Below are positions 1 through 8,150 of a DNA stretch of 30,170 bases, piece by piece. A model generated the notes under the pieces. That model did no database searches, was not told the DNA's origin, and saw only the letters and a list, made by a program, of their open reading frames with translations. The translations under genes and the position numbers were made by a program. Origin of the DNA: Methylotenera_A sp031381645 (GTDB taxonomy: Bacteria; Pseudomonadota; Gammaproteobacteria; Burkholderiales; Methylophilaceae); contig JANMYB010000005.1 of NCBI GenBank assembly GCA_031381645.1, positions 1-30,170 of the forward strand, in the 5' to 3' direction. Numbering within the stretch: the first letter of the stretch is position 1; the number at the start of each line of letters is the position of its first letter.

Positions 1-1566
1 ATAACGCTTGCAAATGCGGATGAGCGCGAGTCATTAGAACAGTTAAAAGCCACAACGACCAACTTGATAGATATGTTGGTACAAGAAGGTGTGCTACCAA
101 AAGACAAAGCTGAAGCCATGATGAAAAAAGCTAGTCAAGACGCCGCTCAGCAAGTTAAACAAGCAAAAGCTAAAGAGGCTGAGTTGGTAAGTAATGGCGA
201 AAACAATTCACAAGAAAAGGTTGCTCAAGATGACAAATCAGTGCGTGTGCAATATGTGCCAGAGCATGTAAAAAAAGAAATGCGTGATGAGATTCAAAAA
301 GAAGTCATGACCAAGCTTAATTACAAAGCTGGAACGCGTTTGGGACTGCCTAGTTGGATAGATAGAATCGCGTTTAATGGCGACATTCGTTTACGTTATG
401 AAAACGATTCATTTTCAAGTAATAATGCTCCAGTTGCTACATTAAACAATACTGTTAGAAATGCAAATATTGCAAACTCTACTGAAGATCGCAATCGTTT
501 TCGCGTGCGTGCTAGGCTTGGGGCAGATTTAGAAGTTAATGAATGGCTGAAAGGTGGTTTGCGATTAACTACAGGCGCACTTACTAGCCCTGTAACTCCC
601 AATCAAACTGAAGGTCTTGGGCAAGGTAAATACACTTTTGGTTTAGACCGGGTGTTTCTTGCAGCATCGCCCTACCCTTGGTTGTCAGTAGTAGGTGGAC
701 GTTTTGCAAACCCATTTTTACACACAGATTTACTGTGGGATCCCGACCTAGCTTTTGATGGTTTTGCAGCTACATTCAAACCAAAGTTTAACGATAGTTG
801 GTCGTCATTCACCGCTGTTGGTGCTTTCCCTATTGAAGAAATACAATCATCTGAAGTGAACAAGGCGAAAGATAAATGGTTGTATGCATTACAAACTGGC
901 ATTAAGTGGCAAGCACAAAATAGGTCAACTGCCAAGCTGGGGATTGCCTATTACGACTATCAAAATGTAGAAGGCCAATCCAACCCAGCTGGTTTGGATG
1001 CTTTTTCTGGAACGGTTCCAGCGTTTAGACAGAAAGGCAACAACACATTCAATATTAATACATTGAACGGTGGCCTTCCAGGGGCTAATAATATTGCGCT
1101 AGCATCTCAGTTTGAGTTAATAAACTTAACAGGACAGATTGATTTATTAACATTTGACCCAGTGCATGTTACGCTTACTGGTGACTACGTCAAAAATATT
1201 GGTTTTGATGAGAATGAGATTTTTAAACGCACTGGCAACCGCTACAAAGAAGAAAATGAAGGCTATCAAATGCGCTTAGATATTGGGCATAATGGTTTTA
1301 ATGGTGGAGCCACTGTTGAAGTAAAACCAAACGATTGGCAAGTCTCTCTTGCATACAAAAGACTCGAAGCCGATGCTGTTTTAGATGCCTTTACTGACTC
1401 CAACTTTCATTTGGGTGGCACAGATGCTAAAGGTTGGTTAATCGGCGGTAATTATGCGATAGATAAAAATGCTTGGGTAAGCGCAAGATACTTTAGCGCA
1501 GATGCTATTACTGGCCTGCCTTTATCAATTGACGTTTTGTTAATTGACTTTATAGCTAAGTTTTAA
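1..1566 (+). CDS. putative outer-membrane porin (Porin_5-like), 5' end outside window
   Basis: The reading frame is open from the first base of the window, so the start codon and signal peptide lie upstream; 521 residues are visible. A TTG occurs at 64 but there is no reason to start there, because the residues before it (ADERESLEQLKATT) continue the same N-terminal helix. The visible N-terminal ~90 residues are helical and charged (KDKAEAMMKKASQD), as in putative porins that carry a short periplasmic coiled-coil before the barrel. The rest is rich in alternating aromatic/polar strands (FNGDIRLRYEND, WLIGGNYAIDKNAWVSARYF) and ends in phenylalanine (LLIDFIAKF), the usual C-terminal beta-barrel signature recognised by BAM. 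It probably forms a passive diffusion channel; the substrate is unknown. The family call (Porin_5) is from recollection of the pattern, not a search. A coiled-coil protein follows at 1592 and may be co-transcribed. Confidence 0.75.
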   Translation: MTLANADERESLEQLKATTTNLIDMLVQEGVLPKDKAEAMMKKASQDAAQQVKQAKAKEAELVSNGENNSQEKVAQDDKSVRVQYVPEHVKKEMRDEIQKEVMTKLNYKAGTRLGLPSWIDRIAFNGDIRLRYENDSFSSNNAPVATLNNTVRNANIANSTEDRNRFRVRARLGADLEVNEWLKGGLRLTTGALTSPVTPNQTEGLGQGKYTFGLDRVFLAASPYPWLSVVGGRFANPFLHTDLLWDPDLAFDGFAATFKPKFNDSWSSFTAVGAFPIEEIQSSEVNKAKDKWLYALQTGIKWQAQNRSTAKLGIAYYDYQNVEGQSNPAGLDAFSGTVPAFRQKGNNTFNINTLNGGLPGANNIALASQFELINLTGQIDLLTFDPVHVTLTGDYVKNIGFDENEIFKRTGNRYKEENEGYQMRLDIGHNGFNGGATVEVKPNDWQVSLAYKRLEADAVLDAFTDSNFHLGGTDAKGWLIGGNYAIDKNAWVSARYFSADAITGLPLSIDVLLIDFIAKF

Positions 1567-1591
1567 TTTAAGGTTTTAATTGGAATTTAAA

Positions 1592-2287
1592 ATGATATTA
1601 AAACTTAACTACAAAGTGATGTTGTTAATTGTGCTCTCTTTCATGATTGGTTTTATGCAGCCAAACACTGCTTTTGCGGCAGAAAAAAAAGATAAGTCCG
1701 CGCGTCGCGCGCAATTGATGATGCAAAAAATGAAGCAAGACATGGAAGCTGAAAAAGCTGCGATGCAGGCGCAGTTTGATACGCAAAAAAAAGAGTTGGA
1801 AGATAAGCTCAAAATTAAAGACGAAGAATTTGTGAAGCTTGATAAGCAGCTAAATACTGCAGAACGCAAAAATAAAAGTTTAGAAGCTGAACTTAAAAAA
1901 GTGAACACGGAAAAAACTGCTTTAGAAACTAAGCTGCAGCAAACACAAGCGCAGTTGGAAACCACGCAGAAAAACTTGGCCGATTTAAAAGTGGAGCACA
2001 ACCAAGCCTTGGCGGATTTGAAGTTTAACGATAATCAACGCAAGACTTTATCGACCAACTTGGCGCAGACGACTAAAGCGGTGAATGATTGCGAAGTAAA
2101 AAATAGCAAACTACACCAGTTTGGTACTGAGCTTATACAAATTTACGACAAACCAAGTAGTTATGAAGCGGCCATGCGCAAAGAGCAGTTTTTTCAATTA
2201 AAGCGCGTAGAGCTTGAAAATATTTTGCAAAATCAGCAAGATAAACTAGACGATGCGCGTTTTGTAAATAAAAAATCCGCTTACTAG
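1592..2287 (+). CDS. secreted coiled-coil protein of unknown function
   Basis: 231 residues. The N-terminus MILKLNYKVMLLIVLSFMIG followed by AFA-A is a convincing Sec signal peptide with cleavage near residue 29. Residues ~31-165 are a long charged heptad-like coiled coil rich in K, E, Q and A (for example KELEDKLKIKDEEFVKLDKQ). The tail, ~170-231, contains one Cys (VNDCEVKN) and no domain I recognise. Two starts are possible: TTG at 1580 with AAGG at 1570-1573, or ATG at 1592 with GGAA at 1582-1585. I chose ATG because the signal peptide then begins cleanly. It lies 25 bp after the porin stop, so the two are probably co-transcribed, and a periplasmic spacer or barrel-associated role is a guess from context only. 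Coiled coils match many unrelated proteins, so I assign no function. Confidence 0.7.
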   Translation: MILKLNYKVMLLIVLSFMIGFMQPNTAFAAEKKDKSARRAQLMMQKMKQDMEAEKAAMQAQFDTQKKELEDKLKIKDEEFVKLDKQLNTAERKNKSLEAELKKVNTEKTALETKLQQTQAQLETTQKNLADLKVEHNQALADLKFNDNQRKTLSTNLAQTTKAVNDCEVKNSKLHQFGTELIQIYDKPSSYEAAMRKEQFFQLKRVELENILQNQQDKLDDARFVNKKSAY

Positions 2288-2314
2288 TCCGTTTCGTAGT
2301 CTGCGTAATAATAG

Positions 2315-2344
2315 TTGTCACAAAAGAAATAATACCGTCATATT
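2315..2344 (+). promoter_or_regulatory. candidate sigma-70 promoter for epsL
   Basis: TTGTCA at 2315-2320 (5 of 6 to the -35 consensus) and CATATT at 2339-2344 (4 of 6 to the -10 consensus), separated by 18 bp. Transcription would start near 2351, about 30 nt before the epsL ATG. The 94-bp gap holds no other obvious signal and no clear terminator. The -10 match is modest. Confidence 0.3.
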
Positions 2345-2381
2345 CACTGCGTAACATGCACGTTTTAGTTCAGGTTAACGC

Positions 2382-3590
2382 ATGCCAAACCCCAAGCTCA
2401 AAAAAGCACATTGTTGGTGCCTATTATCTTTATTGCCTTTAACTTGCATGGCCGAAGGCATTATCGATATTAAGCCCTACATTAGTGCGGGCGTTAATTA
2501 TGATGACAATATATTTAGGTTCTCTTCACCAGCGCAGGCAAAAGCAGCGCTAAGCACATCAGACGCTTCAGATGTGATGAAACGGCTTGAGCTAGGCGTG
2601 CAGGTAGATTTAAGGTTAAGCAGGCAATTAATTAGCTTATCTTCCAACCTGAGTGAAAATAAATTCGATCGATTTGACTATCTTGATAATCGTGGAAAAG
2701 CGAACAGCTTGCGTTGGGATTGGCGTATGGGTAGTAAGCTTTATGGCGAGTTGAGTGCGAGTGAAAACGAGGCAATTGCAGGCTTTAATGAAACCAGAAG
2801 CACGGTTAAAAACTTAAGAACGATAGATCGGCAATTTGCGAGCGTCAATTGGGATTTTAAGCCAGATTGGACAATCTACGCCAGCCGCGAGCAGGTTGAA
2901 TTTGAGAATGAATCAACTAGCTCACAGGTGTTGAATCGAGAGGATGAAATTACTGAAGGTGGAATTCGCTTTCTAAGTCCGCTCAATACGCAGCTGGGGC
3001 TGGCTTACCGAGTTGCAGATGCGACGTTTCCCAACAGAGCTGGTCTAGTGAAATTATTTTTTGGCGATGCAAGTAGCCAAAAAGAAGCGATATTGACGGC
3101 GGCTTGGATGCCAGGCGCTAAAACTAAAATTTCCACACGTTTATCGCATGTCAATTTGAAGCGCAACACCTCATCAAGCCGCGATTTTAGTGGTTTTAGT
3201 CAGCGTTTTGGCTTGAATTATCAAGCGACTGATAAAGTTAATCTCAACATGGCGGCTTATCAAGTCGTGTCGCCGGTGGATGACGTGCTCTCGACTTATG
3301 TGAAGTCGAAAGGCGTTGATTTTAGTCCAACTTGGAACATCTCCAGCAAAGTTGCATTAAGCGGAAATTTGGCTTATTCGGAAAACACTTATTTAGGCAG
3401 CGCGGGCATTTCAAATAGTAATGAAGAGCGGCTTGATGAATCAACCCTAGCGGGACTAACGCTAGTTTACGCGCCCACGCAAAAGTCATTGGTGCAACTG
3501 CAATATCAAGGCGAGAAGCGCACCTCCAATATTGTTAACGGAGATTATGAGTTTAACAATATCAATTTTCTAGTCCGCTATAGTTTTTAG
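2382..3590 (+). CDS. epsL: EpsL-type outer-membrane beta-barrel protein of the exosortase B polysaccharide locus
   Basis: 402 residues. The ATG at 2382 has CAGG at 2371-2374 and gives a signal peptide ending near CMA-EG (residue 24). The mature protein is built of alternating beta-strands with a terminal Phe (NINFLVRYSF), typical of an outer-membrane barrel. The start of the mature chain (PYISAGVNYDDNIFR) and the later SSNLSENKFDRFDYLDN segment resemble the EpsL family, known from the methanolan locus of Methylobacillus and from exosortase/PEP-CTERM genomes. EpsL is thought to take part in export of the polysaccharide through the outer membrane; its exact step is not established. It stands at the head of the eps genes but is separated from epsD by 251 bp with a hairpin, so it may be its own transcription unit. 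Confidence 0.85.
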   Translation: MPNPKLKKAHCWCLLSLLPLTCMAEGIIDIKPYISAGVNYDDNIFRFSSPAQAKAALSTSDASDVMKRLELGVQVDLRLSRQLISLSSNLSENKFDRFDYLDNRGKANSLRWDWRMGSKLYGELSASENEAIAGFNETRSTVKNLRTIDRQFASVNWDFKPDWTIYASREQVEFENESTSSQVLNREDEITEGGIRFLSPLNTQLGLAYRVADATFPNRAGLVKLFFGDASSQKEAILTAAWMPGAKTKISTRLSHVNLKRNTSSSRDFSGFSQRFGLNYQATDKVNLNMAAYQVVSPVDDVLSTYVKSKGVDFSPTWNISSKVALSGNLAYSENTYLGSAGISNSNEERLDESTLAGLTLVYAPTQKSLVQLQYQGEKRTSNIVNGDYEFNNINFLVRYSF

Positions 3591-3656
3591 CAGCAGATTT
3601 CCCACTGAACAAGTAAAGCTATTTTTTAAAAGTGATTTAGTTTAATTAAAAACACC

Positions 3657-3701
3657 TGCCCTGCAACCCGCATGGATATTGGTCTGCAGGGCATCTATTT
3701 T
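3657..3701 (+). terminator. hairpin after epsL, possible terminator
   Basis: TGCCCTGCA (3657-3665) pairs perfectly with TGCAGGGCA (3685-3693). The stem can be extended by ACC/GGT (66-68 and 81-83) past a single bulged C, leaving a 12-nt loop. It is followed by TCTATTTTA, a weak T tract. It could end epsL transcription or act as an attenuator before epsD; the T run is poor for a strong intrinsic terminator. Confidence 0.45.
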
Positions 3702-3775
3702 AGCAATAAATATGAGCAAAAGTGAATGCATAAATGAGAAGTTAGTGTCCACTTTTTCACGAATATTACGCATAT

Positions 3776-3809
3776 TTGACATATTAAAGTCATATTTTCT
3801 CCTTATAGT
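3776..3809 (+). promoter_or_regulatory. possible promoter/operator region upstream of epsD
   Basis: A perfect -35 hexamer TTGACA lies at 3776-3781 and a TATAGT (5 of 6 to -10) at 3804-3809, but the 22-bp spacing is too long for ordinary sigma-70 use. The -35 overlaps an inverted repeat TGAC-N8-GTCA (3777-3792), which could be a regulator site that compensates for spacing. If TATAGT is used, transcription starts near 3816, which would exclude the GTG at 3812 as a start of epsD and favour the ATG at 3842. The rest of 3591-3841 shows only the hairpin described separately. Confidence 0.3.
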
Positions 3810-3841
3810 AAGTGACCGTTAGAAATCAAAGAAAGCTTAAT

Positions 3842-4834
3842 ATGCGCCCGATCAATCAATTCCTATTTTTGCTGTTAATTGGCAGTTCTGTTGTGCTTAC
3901 TTCGTGCGGGAAAAAAGAAGAAGATGAAGCAAAAAAATCTGACACGCAAGTTGTGGCAAAAGTGAATGGCGATGAAATCACCATTCACCAAGTTAATTTT
4001 CAACTACAGCGCATGGGTCAGATGAATGAAGCGCAAGCCAAGCTGGCTGGAAAGCAAGTATTGGCGAGGCTGGTGGAGATGCAGCTTTTAAAGCAAAAAG
4101 CCATCGAGACAAAATTAGATAAAGACCCCGCCGTTTTGCAGGCAATGGAGTCGTCTAAAGATCAGATGTTAGCGCAGGCTTATTTAGAAAAGCTGATGAC
4201 TAAAACACCAAAAGCCTCTACTGCGGAAATTGATAGTTTTTATAAAGAGCATCCAGAATTGTTTGAAAATAGGCGCGTATTTCGTTTGCAAGAGCTCGTT
4301 GTCAGTGTCAATAAAGACAAGCTTGCGGAAACTGAAGCAAGCTTAAAAGAGATTAAAGGTATCAATGAAATTGCAACTTGGTTAAAAGATAAAAACCTCC
4401 TTTTTACTATCAACAGCAATGTAAAAGCGGCTGAGCAATTGCCTTTGGAATTGCTCAAAAAATTGCAGGTGCTTAAAGATGGTGAAGTATTAATTGTATC
4501 AACAGGCAATGGGCTCAATGTGGTGCATATTGCTGCTTCTCAAGTCACGCCAATTACGCGCGCTAAGGCAACGCCAGTGATCGAGCAATACTTTTTTAAT
4601 CAGAACAAAACCAAACTTGCTCAACAAGAAATGGTTGCGCTGAATGAAAAAGCAAAAATTGAGTTTGTAGGTGCATTTAAAGACATGAAAAAATCTGAAT
4701 TAACGCAGCCACAAGCAGTTCAGCCAGCGCCAGTGAAGACCAAGGCAACGACAGATACGCCAACGGCAAGCAAAAAATCAGACGAGCAAAATGCGACAGC
4801 AGCAAGCATAGAAAAAGGCTTATCTGGCCTTTAA
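3842..4834 (+). CDS. epsD: EpsD family lipoprotein, peptidyl-prolyl isomerase-like
   Basis: 330 residues from the ATG at 3842, which has AAAGAAAG just upstream. An in-frame GTG at 3812 would add ten residues before the signal peptide and is less likely. The N-terminus ends in a lipobox (VVLTSC, Cys22), so this is probably a lipoprotein. Residues ~27-130 resemble a SurA/PpiC-type helical chaperone region (VAKVNGDEITIHQVNFQLQR) and ~140-240 the parvulin-like part. The C-terminal ~50 residues are low complexity (Pro, Ala, Thr, Lys). EpsD is a standard member of exosortase B polysaccharide loci; its isomerase activity is inferred from the family, not shown. The stop is 4 bp before the next start, so it is co-translated with epsE. 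It likely assists folding or assembly of the export barrel in the periplasm. Confidence 0.85.
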   Translation: MRPINQFLFLLLIGSSVVLTSCGKKEEDEAKKSDTQVVAKVNGDEITIHQVNFQLQRMGQMNEAQAKLAGKQVLARLVEMQLLKQKAIETKLDKDPAVLQAMESSKDQMLAQAYLEKLMTKTPKASTAEIDSFYKEHPELFENRRVFRLQELVVSVNKDKLAETEASLKEIKGINEIATWLKDKNLLFTINSNVKAAEQLPLELLKKLQVLKDGEVLIVSTGNGLNVVHIAASQVTPITRAKATPVIEQYFFNQNKTKLAQQEMVALNEKAKIEFVGAFKDMKKSELTQPQAVQPAPVKTKATTDTPTASKKSDEQNATAASIEKGLSGL

Positions 4835-4838
4835 TCAA

Positions 4839-5924
4839 ATGAATAAGTATCGAGATAGAAGTGAGCCTGTGTTGAAATTAAAAAAATACTTAAGCAGTTT
4901 TTTCGCATGCGTAATGCTGTTGTTGATGGGCGCTTGGCTGAATACGGCCGTGGCAGAAGACGCTAATTACCTTTTAGGCTCGGGCGATATGCTTAAAATC
5001 AGCGTCTATAACAATCCAGATTTAATACTGGAAACGCGCGTGAGTGAGCGCGGTATGATTACTTTCCCTTTAATTGGAGAGGTGCAGGTGGCAGGCATTA
5101 CCGCATCTGCCGCAGAAAAGAAAATTGCAAAATTGCTGGAAACGGGCAACTTTGTGAAACAACCGCAGGTGAATCTTCTAGTAACGCAGTTTCAGAGCAA
5201 AATGGTTTCTGTGCTTGGCAGTGTGCTTAAGCCTGGGCGTTATCCTCTAGAGCGCGCTACCAATATTGCTGATTTGCTGGCGCTAGTCGGCGGCGCTACC
5301 GCAGACGGCTCTGACTTAGTGACAATCATCGGAAAAACAGGCAAGAAGGAATACGACCTGCATAACATTGTCGGCAAAGGTGAGAACGCACAAAATGTGC
5401 CGTTGGAAGGCGGCGAGATTGTTTATGTACAAGCACGCGATGTTTCCATAATGGGACAAGTGAATCGCCCAGGCAAGTATGCGGTAACTGGTGGCGTGCG
5501 TACTTTGGGCGATTTTCTCAGCGTAGCTGGCGGCATTAATCCTGGCGGCTCAGACACTGTGACTGTCACCACGTTTCGTGATGGTAAGCAAAATCGCTTT
5601 GAAGTGGATATTGAAAACTTGTTTCGCACGGGCAATAACGCCGCCAATATTGAGCTTACTAGCGGTGATACTGTTTACGTGCCGCGTGCGCCTATGGTGT
5701 ATATCTATGGAGAAGTGCAGCGTCCAGGCTCGTTCCGTATCGAGCGCAATATGACGGTAATCCAAGCCTTAGCGCAAGGTGGCGGCTTAACGCCGCGTGG
5801 CACACAGCGCAATATTGAGCTACATAGGCGCAATGCAAAAGGTGGGGTAGAGAAGTTATCGCCTGCGCTAACCGATTTAGTACAACAGGACGATGTACTT
5901 TACGTACAAGAAAGCCTGTTCTAG
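4839..5924 (+). CDS. epsE: EpsE polysaccharide export protein (Wza-like)
   Basis: 361 residues. The signal peptide is at ~14-39 (cleavage after AVA). A polysaccharide export domain spans ~42-120 (LLGSGDMLKISVYNNPDL), followed by three SLBB-type repeats starting near 121 (VSVLGSVLKPGRYPL), 201 (VSIMGQVNRPGKYAV) and 286 (VYIYGEVQRPGSFRI). This architecture forms the periplasmic/outer-membrane conduit for capsule or EPS, with EpsF as inner-membrane partner. Unlike E. coli Wza there is no clear lipobox; the only nearby Cys (24) lies inside the hydrophobic stretch. The ATG at 4839 has no good ribosome site. A GTG at 4869, preceded by AGAAGTGAG, is an attractive alternative start that would leave a shorter basic n-region (VLKLKKYL). 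Spacing to epsD is 4 bp and to epsF 9 bp. Confidence 0.9.
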   Translation: MNKYRDRSEPVLKLKKYLSSFFACVMLLLMGAWLNTAVAEDANYLLGSGDMLKISVYNNPDLILETRVSERGMITFPLIGEVQVAGITASAAEKKIAKLLETGNFVKQPQVNLLVTQFQSKMVSVLGSVLKPGRYPLERATNIADLLALVGGATADGSDLVTIIGKTGKKEYDLHNIVGKGENAQNVPLEGGEIVYVQARDVSIMGQVNRPGKYAVTGGVRTLGDFLSVAGGINPGGSDTVTVTTFRDGKQNRFEVDIENLFRTGNNAANIELTSGDTVYVPRAPMVYIYGEVQRPGSFRIERNMTVIQALAQGGGLTPRGTQRNIELHRRNAKGGVEKLSPALTDLVQQDDVLYVQESLF

Positions 5925-5933
5925 GAATCCATT

Positions 5934-7337
5934 ATGAATTTAACCCAGTTTTTACTTATTCTAAAAGCGCGCGCCAAAATTGTCTTAGCTGTGATCGGCT
6001 TGGTTGTATTGGCGACCCTTGTGATTAATTTGCTGTTGCCCAAGATATACAAGGCCACGACCTCGCTGGTGCTCAATTATAAAGGTGTTGATCCTGTCAC
6101 GGGACTTAGTGTGCCTGCGCAGTTAATGCCAGGTTATATGGCCACACAGATTGATATTATTACCAGTCGCAATGTAGCTTTGAAAGTAGTCGAGCAACTC
6201 AAATTTGCTGAGAATCGATCTGCACAAAAGCAATTTACGGATGCGACTGGCGGTAAAGGCGATATTCGAACATGGTTTGCGGACAAGCTACTAGGTGGTC
6301 TTGAGGCGAAACCATCGCGCGAAAGTAGCGTGATTGAGATTTCTTTTAGTGGCACAGATCCTGAGTTTGCGGCGGCGCTGGCGAATGCTTTTGCCGAGGC
6401 TTATCAGCAGACCAACATTCAGCTCAAAGCGGAACCATCACAAAGAGCCTCAGAGTTTTTAGGCGAAAAGACCAAAGCCTTGCGTGCTAATTTAGAAGAA
6501 GCCAATGCCAGAATGTCGATATACCAGCAAGAAAAAGGCTTGACCAGTGTGATGGGTAATTTGGATGTGGAAAGTGCGCGTTTGAACGAATTGTCATCTC
6601 AATTAGTGGCCGCGCAGTCGCAGAATTTTGATTCCGCTTCACGCCAGCAGCGCACGCGTGGCAATGGTGATGAATCGCCTGACCTAGCGGCTAATCCCAT
6701 TGTGCAGAATTTAAAAATAGCGATTACCCAAGCCGAATCCAAATTCTCCGAGATGTCGCAGCGTCTTGGCTCAAGCCATCCGCAATATCAATCTGCCGAG
6801 GCGGAGTTAAATAAACTCAAAAGTCAGCTGCAAGAGCAAACTCGTAAAGCGACTACTTCTATTGGCGGCACGGCGCGTATCAGCCAGCAGATGGAGTCTG
6901 AGCTTAGAGCCTCTGTAATAGCCCAGAAGGCGCGCGTGCTGGAACTTAACCGTTCTAGAGATGAGCTTTCGGTGTTGCAACGCGATGTAGAAAATGCACA
7001 GCGCGCAGTGGATTTAGCCAGTCAGCGCTTTACCCAGACGGCGATAGAAGGCAGTGTGAATCAGGCCGACATTGCGGTGCTTAACCCTGCTGTAGCCCCA
7101 CAAAATCGCGCTAGTCCGAGAATTTTATTTAATCTCATATTAGCTGGATTTCTTGGCACCATACTAGGCGTAGCGGCAGGATTGCTGGCAGAGATGAGAG
7201 ACAGACGCGTACGCAGCCGTGAAGACATTAGCGAGCTACTTGAGATACCCGTTTTGGCCGTTATCAAGAGTAAGAAACCTAAAAAAACCGCTAAAGAATT
7301 GTTCGGCTTATCACGTAGCTTTCTCAAGGCTGCCTGA
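5934..7337 (+). CDS. epsF: EpsF chain length determinant (Wzz/PCP family)
   Basis: 467 residues. One membrane segment lies at ~14-36 (KIVLAVIGLVVLATLVINLL) and a second at ~397-420 (LILAGFLGTILGVAAGLLAE). Between them is a periplasmic Wzz base domain (IYKATTSLVLNYKGVDPVTG) and a long coiled coil at ~175-370 with many A, Q, E and R residues. The cytoplasmic tail (RRVRSREDISELLEIPVLAVI) is the short segment that in PCP-2a proteins contacts the tyrosine kinase. It sets polymer length and couples assembly to export through EpsE. AGGA just before the ATG (overlapping the epsE stop region) is the ribosome site. epsG begins 10 bp after the stop, so the paired EpsF/EpsG arrangement is the split form of a Wzc-like co-polymerase. 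Confidence 0.9.
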   Translation: MNLTQFLLILKARAKIVLAVIGLVVLATLVINLLLPKIYKATTSLVLNYKGVDPVTGLSVPAQLMPGYMATQIDIITSRNVALKVVEQLKFAENRSAQKQFTDATGGKGDIRTWFADKLLGGLEAKPSRESSVIEISFSGTDPEFAAALANAFAEAYQQTNIQLKAEPSQRASEFLGEKTKALRANLEEANARMSIYQQEKGLTSVMGNLDVESARLNELSSQLVAAQSQNFDSASRQQRTRGNGDESPDLAANPIVQNLKIAITQAESKFSEMSQRLGSSHPQYQSAEAELNKLKSQLQEQTRKATTSIGGTARISQQMESELRASVIAQKARVLELNRSRDELSVLQRDVENAQRAVDLASQRFTQTAIEGSVNQADIAVLNPAVAPQNRASPRILFNLILAGFLGTILGVAAGLLAEMRDRRVRSREDISELLEIPVLAVIKSKKPKKTAKELFGLSRSFLKAA

Positions 7338-7347
7338 GGAAAAAACT

Positions 7348-8100
7348 ATGCAAAATAATACTGTGACGCAACTCAATTCGCCAGCTTTAAAAATTCAAAC
7401 GCTGGAAACCATGCAAGCGAAAAGTAATGGCGCAAGCCACGGAACTGACTTTGGTCATCAACGGCTTAGCCCAGAACTTATCGCTATTTCTCAACCCTAT
7501 GCGCCACAGGTAGAAGCATTGCGGGTGCTTCGCGGCCAGTTGATGATGCGCTGGTTTAACGATGGGCATCAATCTTTGGCCATCGTAAGCGCTAAAGCAG
7601 GCGATGGATGCAGTTTTTTAGCGGCTAATTTAGCGGTGGTATTTGCACAATTAGGGCAACGCACTTTGCTTGTGGATGCTAATTTGCGCGATCCGCGTCA
7701 GCATCACATTTTTAAGTTAAAAGCCAATAGTGGCCTCTCAGATATTTTAGCTGGTCGAGCAGATTTAAATTCGGCCATTCAGATGGAATCAATTGAAAAT
7801 CTCTCAGTGCTTGGCGCAGGTACGGGCACAGGTGCGGTAGCTTCCAATCCCTTAGAGCTGCTAAGTCGAGCAAGTTTCAAAGTGCTCATGAAGCAGGCGG
7901 CAGCTCAATATGGTGTTGTGCTTGTTGACACTACGCCCGTAACGATTACCGCCGACGCGCAGGCCACAGTTGCCCAGTGCGGCAGTGCCTTGCTGGTTTC
8001 TCGGCTTAATCACAGCAAGCTCTCTGATTTGACTGAGATGCGCGACCAGATTGCCATCACAGGCGTTCAAATAGTAGGCAGCGTGATTAACGACTTTTAG
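7348..8100 (+). CDS. epsG: EpsG, BY-kinase-like ATPase with altered Walker motifs
   Basis: 250 residues from the ATG at 7348, with GAGGA at 7336-7340. An upstream TTG-started extension would overlap epsF by over 100 bp and is rejected. The protein has the CpsD/Wzc-type bacterial tyrosine kinase fold: YAPQVEALRVLRGQL (51-65), a Walker A region (SAKAGDGCSF, 81-90), Walker A' (LLVDANLRDP, 107-116) and Walker B (VLVDTTP, 191-197). The Walker A lysine is replaced (G87-C88-S89 where GK[ST] is expected) and the A' motif reads DAN rather than DAD. There is no C-terminal tyrosine cluster; the chain ends VGSVINDF. EpsG relatives as I recall them also depart from GK[ST] at this site, so some of this may be a family trait. 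It likely acts with EpsF in length control, possibly without classic autophosphorylation. Confidence 0.82.
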   Translation: MQNNTVTQLNSPALKIQTLETMQAKSNGASHGTDFGHQRLSPELIAISQPYAPQVEALRVLRGQLMMRWFNDGHQSLAIVSAKAGDGCSFLAANLAVVFAQLGQRTLLVDANLRDPRQHHIFKLKANSGLSDILAGRADLNSAIQMESIENLSVLGAGTGTGAVASNPLELLSRASFKVLMKQAAAQYGVVLVDTTPVTITADAQATVAQCGSALLVSRLNHSKLSDLTEMRDQIAITGVQIVGSVINDF

Positions 8101-8150
8101 TAGCACGCTAATTTAACACCGCTTTTACACTCATATCGAAATGTTTATCA

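Noticed and set aside
1609..2001. Long minus-strand frame opposite the coiled-coil gene
   Set aside because: It is the reverse reading of a K/E/Q-rich coiled coil, giving Ser/Cys/Phe-rich nonsense with no start signal.
7219..7347. N-terminal extension of EpsG starting inside epsF
   Set aside because: The extension is out-of-frame epsF sequence with no conserved residues, while the ATG at 7348 has a good ribosome site.
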